Shown here: piece by piece, positions 17,658-25,594 of the stretch
How positions within the stretch are numbered: position 1 is the first letter of the stretch
Layout: each line of letters starts with the position of its first letter
From: Amycolatopsis sp. CA-126428
Lineage (GTDB): Bacteria; Actinomycetota; Actinomycetes; Mycobacteriales; Pseudonocardiaceae
DNA length: 64,000 nucleotides
Assembly: GCF_002904335.1 (NCBI RefSeq)
Contig: NZ_PPHF01000128.1
Coordinates: forward strand, 1 to 64,000
Direction: 5' to 3'
Notes under the pieces: generated by a model
Told to the model about the DNA's origin: nothing
Databases searched by the model: none
Seen by the model: the letters and a program-made list of their open reading frames with translations, nothing else
Program-made: the position numbers and the translations under genes

Positions 17658-17765
17658 ACCTCACGGCCCGGTAGGTAGTCCGGGCGGCTCGCTCAGGGCT
17701 CGTTGTCCCGCTTCGGCGGGAAACCGGTGGCGCCAGGCTGATCCGTCACGCCTGGAGGTTTCCCG
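17658..17765 (+). promoter_or_regulatory. Structured leader, candidate yjdF-type riboswitch
   Basis: The 108 nt before the YjdF-family start can form GCCCGG/CCGGGC (17666-17671 with 17680-17685), CCCGC-TTCG-GCGGG (17707-17720), and CCAGGC/GCCTGG (17733-17738 with 17750-17755), whose 3' arm overlaps the GGAGG ribosome-binding site. CGGGAAACC (17717-17725) is also perfectly complementary to GGTTTCCCG (17757-17765), which directly precedes the ATG. The two folds are mutually exclusive, as expected of a translational switch. yjdF genes in Firmicutes are controlled by a riboswitch sensing azaaromatics; assignment to that class is by gene context and fold only. Confidence 0.55.
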
Positions 17766-18191
17766 ATGCGCGGGGTGTTCACGCTGTACCACGACGGCCG
17801 GTTCTGGATCGGCGTCTACGAAATCCACGAAGACGGCCTGGTCCGGGCCGCGCGCCACATCTTCGGCACCGAGCCGACCAACGCCGAGCTGTCGGCCTTC
17901 GCCGCCGGCCGCGACTTCGCCCGCCTGGCCGACGAAGCCCGCGCGGCCCCGCCGACCCCGGCCGAGCAGCGGCCGACCGCCCGTCTCAACGCCAAGCGCC
18001 TCGCGAAGCTGGCGAAGAAGGCCCAGGAGGACGAGGGCATCGGCACCGCCGCCCAGCGCGCCCTGCGCGACGCGGTCACCCACCGAGCGGCCGAGAACAA
18101 AGCGGCCCGCAAGCGCCGCGCGGCCACCGAGGCCGCCCGCCGCCGGGCCTTGGCCCGCGCCAAGGCCCGCGCCAAACACCGCGGCCACTAG
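17766..18191 (+). CDS. YjdF family protein (DUF2992)
   Basis: The 141-residue protein starts MRGVFTLYHDGRFWIGVYEIHE, the signature of the YjdF/DUF2992 family. The first 60 residues form a compact beta-rich domain (GRFWIGVYE, ARHIFGTEPTNAELSAF). The remainder is a highly basic, Ala/Arg/Lys-rich helical tail (for example KRLAKLAKKAQ and ARAKARAKH) that may bind nucleic acid. In Firmicutes yjdF is a riboswitch-controlled gene of unknown function, linked to responses to planar nitrogen heterocycles. ATG 17766 follows GGAGG at about seven bases. Function is unassigned. Confidence 0.8.
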   Translation: MRGVFTLYHDGRFWIGVYEIHEDGLVRAARHIFGTEPTNAELSAFAAGRDFARLADEARAAPPTPAEQRPTARLNAKRLAKLAKKAQEDEGIGTAAQRALRDAVTHRAAENKAARKRRAATEAARRRALARAKARAKHRGH

Positions 18192-18202
18192 CAATGCCCG
18201 CC

Positions 18203-18460
18203 CAGTCACCCGAGTTGCCCGCCCAATCACGCGAGTTGGCTGCTCAATCACGCGAGTTGGCTGCTCAATCACGCGAGTTGGCTGCTCAATCACGTGAGTT
18301 GGCCGCTCAATCACGCGAGCCGACTCCCCGGGTGCGCGGGCCGACCCTCTGGGTGCGCGGGCCGACCCTTCGGAAGCGCGAGCCGGCCGCGCTCAAGCGG
18401 CCATCAGGCGTGACCGAGGGGCATCTCGTGTGATCAGCGGGGCATCTCGTGTGATTGGAG
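18203..18460. repeat. 21-nt degenerate repeat array, second locus
   Basis: Nine consecutive 21-nt units run from 18203 to 18391. Four of them are nearly identical (core caatcacgcgagttggctgc), and later ones drift to gggtgcgcgggccgaccct. Two units in the opposite orientation (gggcatctcgtgtgatcagc and gggcatctcgtgtgattgga cores) follow at 18419-18460. In reverse complement the core reads tcgcgtgattg, matching the array at 51086. It starts 11 bp after the YjdF stop codon and fills the gap to the converging HTH gene. Confidence 0.85.
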
Positions 18461-18472
18461 GGGCGACACGGG

Positions 18473-19471
18473 TCAGTTCCACTCCACCGCGACCCCGGCC
18501 AACCCGGGTCCCGCGTCGTTGAAGAACGCGCTGCTCACTCCGCCCATGTCGCAGGCCAGTTCCTCCGCCACCACCGGCAGGGCGTCGTCGCGGGCGCGGA
18601 CCTGGCGGGTGCAGCGGGCCGGGAGCGCGTTGCGGTCGAAGCGCAGCTGGACCAGGTAGCTCGCGCAGCGGTCGCGCAGCATCCGGTAGTAGCCCGGCGA
18701 CGCCGAGCCCGAGTCGTCGCGGACCTCGAAGCAGAACACGTGGATGTCGCCCTCGGCCAGCTTGCGGTCGAACAGCAGCTCCGTGGCCATCGTGTCCGCG
18801 TCCGGGTTGCGGCGCATCCGGCCCACCCGGCAGCCCTCGTCCGTGATCAGCTCGACGTCGTCGATGCGGCAGCCCGGGTCGCCGTTGTACACCGTCAGGT
18901 ACCGGTCCGGGCCGTGGCGGCGGGCGCGCGTCACCAAGCGGGTGCGCAGGCTGACCTGCCGGTGCTCCGCGTCGAACGTGATCGTGTCGTGGACCGACAG
19001 CAGCTCCAGGTCCGCGTTGTAGTGGTTCGACGACGGGTACGCGCCCAGCTCGGCCAGCAGGTCCTCGACGATCGACCCCATGTCACCGGAACGCAGGTCG
19101 TGGAACGACGCCGCCGGCTGGTGGCCGCGGCGGACCAGGCGCGGGCCGATCAGCACCACCAGGGCGTCCGCCGGCAGCTGGAGGACCGATTCCAGGGCCC
19201 GGACCGCCGGCAGCGCCTTCGGCACCTCGGGCTGACGCAGGCCGCGTTGCCAGTAACTGAGCGTCGACTGTCCGATTTGGACCCCGCGCAGCGCGAGGTG
19301 GGCGCGCAGCCGGGCCAGCGACAGCCCGCGGTAGGCGATCGCCAGCCGCAGGGCGTGGTGGAACTCGCCGGTGCGGAGTGCCTCGGTCAGCTCTTTCGGC
19401 AGTTCGGCGACCGATGCCCGGGTCGTGCGGGCGCCATCGATGATCAGTGGGAGGTTCCCGTCTTGTGCCAC
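18473..19471 (-). CDS. Helix-turn-helix (XRE-like) transcriptional regulator
   Basis: This 332-residue protein has a Cro/XRE-type DNA-binding domain at about residues 30-85 (LRLAIAYRGLSLARLRAHLA, then STLSYWQRGLRQPEVPKALP). A long C-terminal domain of unknown fold (about 130-330) follows, rich in charged beta-strand-like segments. This architecture is common and uncharacterised in actinomycetes. GTG 19471 is preferred because AAGGGA lies seven bases upstream; an earlier in-frame GTG exists. It is divergent from the secreted protease gene, and inverted repeats in the shared promoter region are candidate binding sites. The signal it senses is unknown. Confidence 0.75.
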   Translation of the reverse strand: MAQDGNLPLIIDGARTTRASVAELPKELTEALRTGEFHHALRLAIAYRGLSLARLRAHLALRGVQIGQSTLSYWQRGLRQPEVPKALPAVRALESVLQLPADALVVLIGPRLVRRGHQPAASFHDLRSGDMGSIVEDLLAELGAYPSSNHYNADLELLSVHDTITFDAEHRQVSLRTRLVTRARRHGPDRYLTVYNGDPGCRIDDVELITDEGCRVGRMRRNPDADTMATELLFDRKLAEGDIHVFCFEVRDDSGSASPGYYRMLRDRCASYLVQLRFDRNALPARCTRQVRARDDALPVVAEELACDMGGVSSAFFNDAGPGLAGVAVEWN

Positions 19472-19508
19472 CGCTCGTCCCTTCACCCGACCAGTGTGTG
19501 CGCTGGGC

Positions 19509-19622
19509 GTGAACACCGCGGAACGTTCACGGTAGCAGCGTAGGGTGGCCGTGCCGACCCCCGTTCAGGGTGGTTGGCCTCGTTGAGGTGAGCGTTCCGC
19601 GTTCCGGTTGTCCCCCGGAACG
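19509..19622. promoter_or_regulatory. Two inverted repeats in the divergent regulator/protease promoter
   Basis: GTGAAC (19509-19514) pairs with GTTCAC (19525-19530). CGTTCCGG (19600-19607) pairs perfectly with CCGGAACG (19615-19622), 7 bp apart. Several further GGAAC/GTTCC half-sites lie in the 247-bp gap, which makes it a plausible binding region for the adjacent HTH protein. Confidence 0.45.
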
Positions 19623-19718
19623 GTCCGTTCCTCCGGATGGCGTTCTTGCTCCTTGTGACCGCGTTGTTCACCGTTGTGACCACCGCTGGTTCGCCCACTC
19701 CGCCACAGGAGGCCGTCT

Positions 19719-20315
19719 GTGCTGGTGAAGTCGAGCCAGGTCCACGCCGTACTGGCTGTGAGCCTGCTGTTGTGCCTGGTCGCGCCGACGCAGTCCCAAG
19801 CAGCCGCGCCCGGAGTGCCGTCGACCTACCGGAACCAGATCGTCCTGCAGCTCCAGCAGAAGAACCAGTGGTGCTGGGCCGGCGCGGGCAACACCATCGC
19901 CGCCTACCACGGCGCGGTCGTCAGCCAGACGCGGTTCTGCCGGCTCGCCCACGGGAACGCCGGTGTGATCGGAGACACCGGCGCGGACTGCGCGAACCTC
20001 CCCGGCACCCTCGCCGACCCGCAGCGCGCCTTCGCCCAGCTCGGCTTCAGCTCGCCGGGCCGCTACCTCGACCGCCGCATCTCCTACGCCGACGTCCGGA
20101 CGCAGACCGCCGCGGACCAGCCGGTCGAGACCCGGGTCGGCTGGAACTCGGGCGGCGGCCACGTGCACGTCCTCTACGGCTACGACACCCGCGGCGACTG
20201 GGTGTTCTGGGGCGACCCCGGCCCCGCCAAGCGCTACAACTGGTCGACCTACGGCTACTACACGCAGAATTCGTCCTTCACCTGGACGCACACGCTCACC
20301 GGGATCGCCCGATGA
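19719..20315 (+). CDS. Secreted papain-like cysteine protease (AvrRpt2/C70-like)
   Basis: The 198-residue protein has a signal peptide (VLAVSLLLCLVAPTQSQAAA, cleavage near residue 30) and a papain-like domain. The catalytic Cys lies in QKNQWCWAGAG at about residues 48-58, the His in GGGHVHVLYGYD at about 145-156, and an Asp in FWGDPGPAK at about 163-171 can complete the site. The QxxWCWA pattern is typical of the AvrRpt2-like peptidase family. GTG 19719 follows AGGAGG. The next gene overlaps by four bases (ATGA), so protease and membrane partner are coupled. Substrate is unknown. Confidence 0.8.
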   Translation: MLVKSSQVHAVLAVSLLLCLVAPTQSQAAAPGVPSTYRNQIVLQLQQKNQWCWAGAGNTIAAYHGAVVSQTRFCRLAHGNAGVIGDTGADCANLPGTLADPQRAFAQLGFSSPGRYLDRRISYADVRTQTAADQPVETRVGWNSGGGHVHVLYGYDTRGDWVFWGDPGPAKRYNWSTYGYYTQNSSFTWTHTLTGIAR

Positions 20316-21061
20316 GCAGGCGGGCGCTCGTGCTCGCCGTGCTGACCGGCGCGGCGCTGCTGATGACGGCTCCGGTGTCAGGCGCGGCCCAGGCCGCCGG
20401 CATCAGCAGCGCCGACGCCTCCGCGGCGCACCGCGCGGCCGCGGGGTTCCAGGACGTCCTCGTCCGGTTCTTCGCCCAGGCCCCGGGCGCCCAAGGGCCG
20501 GTTTCGGTCCGGATCGCGCCGGACGCCTACGCCGTGTACGAGCTTTCGCCGGACTTCGTCGCGGGCAAGCCCGACGCGGCGCCCGGTGACTTCGCTTACT
20601 TCGCGATCCCCGCGCGTGCCTCCGACGGCCGGACCGCGACGCTCTGGTCGGTCCGGGGCGCGGACGGCACCTGGCAGATCGGCAACATCGCCTCGGGTGA
20701 CGTCGAGGGCGAGTACGCCCGGCAGCTGCCCGCGGGCGCCCAGCTGCTGCACGAACCGCAGATCGACGCCTGGTACGCGGTCCGCGACGGCCACATCACG
20801 TCGCTCTCGGACGGCCAAGCGGTCGTCGGGTACCAGCAGACCGTCGAAGGGCGCTACGCCGACAAGCTCCCCGGCTCGGTCTACGCCCGCGACGGCGAGG
20901 CCGGTGGTTTCGACGCGACGTCCCAGGTGATGCCCCGCGGCGACGGCGGCCCGGCGCCGTCCGGCCACGACACCGGCTGGGTGCCGCTGCTGATCCTCGT
21001 CGGCGTGCTCGCCGTCAGCGGCGCCGGCTACGTGCTCCACCTGCGGCGGCACGCCGCCTAG
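20312..21061 (+). CDS. Secreted, C-terminally membrane-anchored protein of unknown function
   Basis: The 249-residue product has a signal peptide (RALVLAVLTGAALLMTAP, cleavage near SGAAQA) and an extracytoplasmic domain of about 170 residues. Near the C-terminus a transmembrane helix (VPLLILVGVLAVSGAGYVLH) is followed by the basic tail LRRHAA. The ATG overlaps the protease stop codon, so the pair is an operon and the proteins may act together at the cell surface, for example as anchor, inhibitor or substrate. No domain is recognised. A GC-rich hairpin follows. Confidence 0.65.
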   Translation: MSRRALVLAVLTGAALLMTAPVSGAAQAAGISSADASAAHRAAAGFQDVLVRFFAQAPGAQGPVSVRIAPDAYAVYELSPDFVAGKPDAAPGDFAYFAIPARASDGRTATLWSVRGADGTWQIGNIASGDVEGEYARQLPAGAQLLHEPQIDAWYAVRDGHITSLSDGQAVVGYQQTVEGRYADKLPGSVYARDGEAGGFDATSQVMPRGDGGPAPSGHDTGWVPLLILVGVLAVSGAGYVLHLRRHAA

Positions 21062-21065
21062 ACGA

Positions 21066-21109
21066 ACCGGCGGGCTCGGCGTCGATCCCCTTCCACCGAG
21101 CCCGCCGGT
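21066..21109. terminator. Hairpin after the protease operon
   Basis: ACCGGCGGGCTCGG (21066-21079) is perfectly complementary to CCGAGCCCGCCGGT (21096-21109). There is no T-tract. It starts five bases after the stop codon and ends 14 bp before the tmk start. Confidence 0.65.
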
Positions 21110-21123
21110 CCACCACCACTACT

Positions 21124-21777
21124 GTGACCTCCGTGGGTCGACTGGTGGTCATCGAAGGGCTCGACGGCGCGGGCAAGCGGACGCTGACCGACGGGCTGAC
21201 GGCGGCGCTGGGCGCCAAGGGCGCGAGCGTGGCGTCGCTGGCGTTCCCGCGCTACGGCGAGAGCGTGCACGCGGACCTCGTCCGCGAGGCGCTGCACCGC
21301 GGGCACGGCGACCTCGCCGACTCCGTGTACGGCATGGCGATGCTCTACGCGCTGGACCGCAGCGGCGCCGCGGACCGCATCCGTGAGCTGCGGGACGCCC
21401 ACGACGTCGTGCTGCTCGACCGGTACGTCGCCTCCAACGCCGCGTACGCGGCCGCGCGCTTGCGGCAGGACGCGGCCGGCGAAGTCGTGAAGTGGGTGTG
21501 GGAGCTCGAGCTCGACCGCTTCGGCCTGCCCCGCCCGGACCTGCACCTGCTGCTGCGCGTCGCCCCGGCGGTCGCGGCCGAGCGGGCCGAACGCCGGGCG
21601 GAGAACGAGACCGGCCGGGAGCGCGACGCCTTCGAAACCGACGACGGCCTGCAGCGGCGGTGCGCGGCCGTCTACGACGAGCTGGCCGCGTCGGGCTGGC
21701 TCGCGCCGTGGCACGTCCTGGACGGCGTTGCGGGCGTGGACCACGAAGCGCTGGCGACGACGCTGCTAGGGCAGTAG
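21124..21777 (+). CDS. tmk: Thymidylate kinase
   Basis: The 217-residue enzyme phosphorylates dTMP to dTDP. The P-loop IEGLDGAGKRTLTDGL lies at residues 9-24, the dTMP-binding FPRYGES at about 40, the DRYVASNAAYAAAR segment at about 98-111 (DR(Y/H) motif), and the LID region with Arg-rich RAERRAENETGRERD at about 156-170. It sits between ahcY and mtrA as in mycobacteria, although here the oxidase genes intervene. GTG 21124 is used; GTG 21133 is possible. Its last 12 bases overlap the converging sarcosine oxidase gene. Confidence 0.93.
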   Translation: MTSVGRLVVIEGLDGAGKRTLTDGLTAALGAKGASVASLAFPRYGESVHADLVREALHRGHGDLADSVYGMAMLYALDRSGAADRIRELRDAHDVVLLDRYVASNAAYAAARLRQDAAGEVVKWVWELELDRFGLPRPDLHLLLRVAPAVAAERAERRAENETGRERDAFETDDGLQRRCAAVYDELAASGWLAPWHVLDGVAGVDHEALATTLLGQ

Positions 21778-22896
21778 CCGGGCGGGGTCGAACCGTGCGA
21801 TCGGGTGCGCGGTGGCGCCGTCCAGCACCAGGTCGGCGAGGATTTCGCCGACCACCGGGGCGAACTTGAAGCCGTGGCCGGAGAACCCGCACGCCAGCAC
21901 CACCCGCTCTTCGGCCGGGTGCGGGGCGAGCACGAAGCTTTCGTCGGCGGTGTCGGTGTACATGCAGGTCGCGGCCCGGAGGAACGCGCCGGGCAGCGTC
22001 GGCAGGTGCCGCTTCACCACGGACGCGATTTCGTGGACCTCGTCGCCGGACACCGCCCGGTCGATGCCGTCGGGCGTGCACGTCCGGCCGCCGCTGTGGA
22101 ACGCGACCTTGACGCCGTCCGCCGGCGCGTTGTGCGCCGGGAAGCCGTAGAACGTGTAGCCGTCGCCTTCCCAGATGTAGACGGGGTGCTCCCGGAACGG
22201 CCCGGTCCCGCCCGAAGGCGCGAACCAGTACTGCACCTGCCGCCGGACCGTGAAGGCGATGCCGAAGCCGCGCAGCAGCTCGCCGGCCCACGCGCCTGGG
22301 CACAGCACCAGGCGGCCGGCCGTGTAGTAGCGGTGCGACGTCCCGACGCGGACCCCGCCGGCCGTGGTGTTCCAAGTGAAGACCTTCTCCTCGTGGTGCA
22401 GTTCGGCGCCGCACCGCGCGGCGAGCTGCAGGTGCGCGGCGACGCTGCCTTCGGGGGACACCAGCCCGGCACCCGGCTCGTACAGCGCGACCTCGCCCGG
22501 AGCCGGCGCCATCGTCGGGAACCGGCGCCGGATTTCCGCCGCGTCCAGGAGTTCGTGCGGGATGTCGAAGGCGCGGGCCGACGCCGTGCTGCCGGTGATC
22601 GTCCGCGACTCCGCCGTGCCGACCACGATCCCGCCGCAGCGGGTGAACAGCCGCCGTCCGCTGTCGCGTTCGAAACCGTCCCACAGCTCGTGGGCCCGCA
22701 GCAGCAGCGGCACGTACTCGGGGCCTTCGAGGTACGCCTGGCGCGTGATCCGCGAGCCGCCGTGGCTCGACCCGCGGTTGTGCACCGGCGCGAACTGGTC
22801 GACGCCCAGCACCCGCTGCCCGCGCTGCGCCAGCCGGTACGCCGCGGCGCTGCCCATCCCGCCGAGGCCGACGACGATCACGTCGTAGTGCGTCAT
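21766..22896 (-). CDS. solA: Monomeric sarcosine oxidase-type FAD enzyme
   Basis: The 376-residue flavoenzyme should oxidise sarcosine (or another N-methyl amino acid) to glycine, formaldehyde and hydrogen peroxide. The Rossmann motif VVGLGGMGSAAAYRLAQRG is at residues 8-26 and SSHGGSRITRQAY at about 43-55. ATCMYTDTADESFV contains Cys311, matching the cysteine that carries covalent FAD in monomeric sarcosine oxidase. GFSGHGFKFAPVVG near the C-terminus is the other family hallmark. It overlaps the upstream oxidase by four bases, forming an operon for stepwise N-demethylation. N-methyltryptophan oxidase is the main alternative. Confidence 0.88.
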   Translation of the reverse strand: MTHYDVIVVGLGGMGSAAAYRLAQRGQRVLGVDQFAPVHNRGSSHGGSRITRQAYLEGPEYVPLLLRAHELWDGFERDSGRRLFTRCGGIVVGTAESRTITGSTASARAFDIPHELLDAAEIRRRFPTMAPAPGEVALYEPGAGLVSPEGSVAAHLQLAARCGAELHHEEKVFTWNTTAGGVRVGTSHRYYTAGRLVLCPGAWAGELLRGFGIAFTVRRQVQYWFAPSGGTGPFREHPVYIWEGDGYTFYGFPAHNAPADGVKVAFHSGGRTCTPDGIDRAVSGDEVHEIASVVKRHLPTLPGAFLRAATCMYTDTADESFVLAPHPAEERVVLACGFSGHGFKFAPVVGEILADLVLDGATAHPIARFDPARLLP

Positions 22897-24947
22897 GCCA
22901 CCCTCCCCGGGACGCGCGTGCCGAAGTGCCCGACCTGCACCGGCGTTCCGGACCGGCTGTACTCCACGGGAAGCCAGCCGTAGGCGATGGCTCTGCCCGC
23001 GGTGTGGCCGTACCCGGCGCTGGTGACGTACCCGGCCGGGTGGCCGTCGACGTACACGGGATCCCCGCTTCCGACGACCGCACCGGTCGTCAGCCGGGCC
23101 AGCCGCCGGCTCACCGTCGCGGCGGAGCGGCCCGCCAGCGCGTCGCGGCCGACGAAGTAGCCCTTGTCCAGCCGGACAGCCGAACCGAGCCCGGCTTCGT
23201 ACGGGTCGTGCTCGGTGGTGAAGTCGACGCCGGGTGTCGTGACGCCGGCCTCCAGCCGCAGGCCGGCCAGAGCCTGGTGGCCGGCGACGGCCACGCCGTC
23301 ATCCCGGAGCGTGTCCCACAGGCGTCGCCCGAAATCCGCCGTGGTGTGCAGTTCCCAGCCCGGTTCGCCCACTGTGGACAGTCGCAAGGCGACGACCGGG
23401 ACGTCTCCGGCGTACGTCTCTTCGGCCGAAAAATCCGCTGTGGACAGTCCGGGGAGGACTTCGTGGGCGAGCGGGCCCCAGAGGCCGAGGCAGCACGTGC
23501 CGGGCGTGGTCTCGTGGATCTGCACCGTGCCGTCGCGCGGGAGATGCCGTCGCAGCCAAGCGAAATCGAGACGCCCGCCGGCGCCGACGTGGAACCGCTC
23601 GTCGCCGAGGCGGGCCACCGTCAGGCGGCCGCGGACGCCGCCGTCCTCGCCGAGCAGCAACGTGGGGGTCACCGTGCCCGGCGCGGTAGCGAGGTCGCCC
23701 GTCGTCATGGCCTGCAGGAACGGCAGCGCCCCCGGGCCGGTGACGGCCAGCCGCGGTTCGGGCGTCAGGTCGAACATCGCGACGCGCTCACGCGTGGCGG
23801 CCGCTTCGGCGGCCACGTCGGCCGAATACCGCTCCGGCCGCGCCCAGCCGTCCGCGGAACCGAAGTGCGCACCCAGCGCGATCTGCCGTTCGTGGAAGGG
23901 GCCGGTGCGGATCGGCTCCGAAGAAAACCGGGCGAACCGGGCGAACCGCGCGAGGTCGCAGCCGTGCAGGGCCAGCGACGGCTGCCCGTCGACGAGCCAG
24001 CGCGCCAGTTCGCGCGCGACCCCGGCGGAGTGCTCGGGGCGGACGGCGCGGGCGATCCAGAAGCCGTCGATGTCCGGGTGCTCGCCCAGCAGCGGCCGCC
24101 CGTCCGGGGTGCCGGGAAGCACCACCGTCGTGGTGGTTCCGGCGCCGGCGTCGCGGAGTGCGGGCAGGAGATCGGCGGCCACGGCCACCCCGGCGCCGAG
24201 CCGGTCGACGTGCTCGCGGACGTACATCCCGGTGTCGAGGTGGCGCAGCACGGGCTTGCCCGCTTGCACGTGTTCGTCGTTGTGCCCGGCCAGGTCCGGC
24301 AACGGCGAAGTCAGCAGGTATTCGTGGGTCAGCGGCACCTGCGGCAGGTCCAGGCCGGCGAGCTCGCCGGCGCACGACACGACGACGTCGGCGCGGATCC
24401 GCCCGGCCGCGGTGACGACGCCGGTGACGCGGCCGCCGCTGCGCTCGATCGCCGTGACCTCCTCGGCGGCGAACCGGGCGCCCCGGGCTTTGGCCCGCCG
24501 GGCCTGGGCTTCGGCCGCGCGCGGCGCGTGCAGCAGGCCGTCGCCGGGCACGTGGAAGCCGCCGAGAACCCGGGCTTCGTCGAGCAGCGGGTGCAGGTCG
24601 GCGCACTCGTGGGGCGTGCGCAGGTAGCCGCGCACGCCCCACGAGGTCGCCCAGCCGTGGTGCTGCTTCAGGTCCTCGAGCCGCTCCGGCGACGTCGCGA
24701 CTTCGAGGCTGCCCACCGGGTTGAAGCACCACTGGCCGTCGAGCCCGCTGCACTTCTCGACGGTGTACTGGGCGAACGCCGTCAGCGTGCGGTCGGCGTG
24801 GGTGCGGAACACCAGGCCCGGGTGGTCGGCCGCGGCGTCGTCGCCGACGACGGTGACGTCGGTCCAGCCGCGCTCGGTCAGCTCGTCGGCCAGCGCGCAG
24901 CCGAGCAGGCCGGCGCCGACGACGACCACCCGGGGCCGTGCTGCCAT
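22893..24947 (-). CDS. Dimethylglycine oxidase / sarcosine dehydrogenase-like two-domain flavoenzyme
   Basis: The 684-residue protein fuses an N-terminal FAD-dependent amine oxidase (Rossmann VVVVGAGLLGCALADEL at residues 5-21) to a C-terminal GcvT-like folate domain. That domain runs from about residue 390 to the end and includes MFDLTPEPRLAVTGP, the AGLRLEAGVTTPG turn, and LDKGYFVGRDAL. Such enzymes demethylate dimethylglycine or sarcosine and pass the one-carbon unit to tetrahydrofolate. The ATG at 24947 follows GGAGGG at 12 bases, a long spacing; a TTG at 24989 is an alternative. It is the first gene of the solA operon. The Rieske protein and IclR regulator nearby fit betaine/choline breakdown. 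Confidence 0.85.
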   Translation of the reverse strand: MAARPRVVVVGAGLLGCALADELTERGWTDVTVVGDDAAADHPGLVFRTHADRTLTAFAQYTVEKCSGLDGQWCFNPVGSLEVATSPERLEDLKQHHGWATSWGVRGYLRTPHECADLHPLLDEARVLGGFHVPGDGLLHAPRAAEAQARRAKARGARFAAEEVTAIERSGGRVTGVVTAAGRIRADVVVSCAGELAGLDLPQVPLTHEYLLTSPLPDLAGHNDEHVQAGKPVLRHLDTGMYVREHVDRLGAGVAVAADLLPALRDAGAGTTTTVVLPGTPDGRPLLGEHPDIDGFWIARAVRPEHSAGVARELARWLVDGQPSLALHGCDLARFARFARFSSEPIRTGPFHERQIALGAHFGSADGWARPERYSADVAAEAAATRERVAMFDLTPEPRLAVTGPGALPFLQAMTTGDLATAPGTVTPTLLLGEDGGVRGRLTVARLGDERFHVGAGGRLDFAWLRRHLPRDGTVQIHETTPGTCCLGLWGPLAHEVLPGLSTADFSAEETYAGDVPVVALRLSTVGEPGWELHTTADFGRRLWDTLRDDGVAVAGHQALAGLRLEAGVTTPGVDFTTEHDPYEAGLGSAVRLDKGYFVGRDALAGRSAATVSRRLARLTTGAVVGSGDPVYVDGHPAGYVTSAGYGHTAGRAIAYGWLPVEYSRSGTPVQVGHFGTRVPGRVA

Positions 24948-25036
24948 TTCGCGGGATCCCTCCGGGCGAGGTTGCGTCTTCGGCAACAACGTGCGTCATG
25001 CGCGACGCAGTGTCAAGCACCCGAAACGGTGTCCCC

Positions 25037-25200
25037 TCAGGCGCGGGCGAACTCCATGACCCAGTTGGTTTCCCAGGTCTGCCCGCCGTCGGCCGAGAAC
25101 GCCTGCTGCCACCGCGGGGTCGCGGTGGTTTGCCCGTCCAGGCGAGGTGGACCTTGATCGGGGCCCCTCCGTGGGTGTCGTCGCCGTAGAAGTCGCCGCT
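25037..25200 (-). pseudogene. C-terminal remnant of a DUF1579-like gene
   Basis: On the minus strand, codons read GDFYGDDTHGGAPIKVHLAW, then shift frame at about 25125-25135 and continue as GQTTATPRWQQAFSADGGQT and WETNWVMEF to a stop at 25037. This is the tail of a small lipocalin/DUF1579-like protein, without its N-terminus and with an internal frameshift. It abuts the remnant of a WYL regulator on the other strand. Confidence 0.6.
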
Positions 25201-25594
25201 TACCGCGAAGCGGACCGGGTGCCGCAGCTGCTCGCGGCCGCGGAAGCGCTGTGGCAGGACCAGGTCGTCGAGGTCCGGTACCGCCGCTGGTCGCGGCGCC
25301 CGGGGTCGTGACGCGGCGGCCGCACCCGCTCGGCCTGGTCCTCAAGGCCGGCGTCTGGTACCTCGTGGCCGGGCCGGAGCCGCGGACCTACCGCGTCGGC
25401 GACATCGAGGAGCTCCGGGCGCTCGCCGCCGGAATCGCCGCCCTGCCGGACATCCTCGGCCCGCCAGCCGCCGGCTCGTGGCCCGCACCCTCGAACCCGC
25501 GGACGCGCAGGTGCTGGCGCCCGCGGAACTGGTGGCACACATGGGAAAGACGATCCGCGAAATGGCGCGGCTCTACCCCTGGTCCCGGAAATAG
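25195..25594 (+). pseudogene. Remnant of a WYL-domain (YafY-like) transcriptional regulator
   Basis: On the plus strand, codons read VPQLLAAAEALWQDQVVEVR and YRRWSRRPG, then a stop; the +1-shifted frame continues VVTRRPHPLGLVLKAGVWYL and TYRVGDIEELRALAAG. A further shift gives ADAQVLAPAELVAHMGKTIR and ends at 25594. These are consecutive pieces of a WYL domain and its C-terminal extension. The N-terminal HTH is missing and at least two frameshifts are present. Its 3' end overlaps the end of the IclR gene by 22 bp. Confidence 0.65.
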
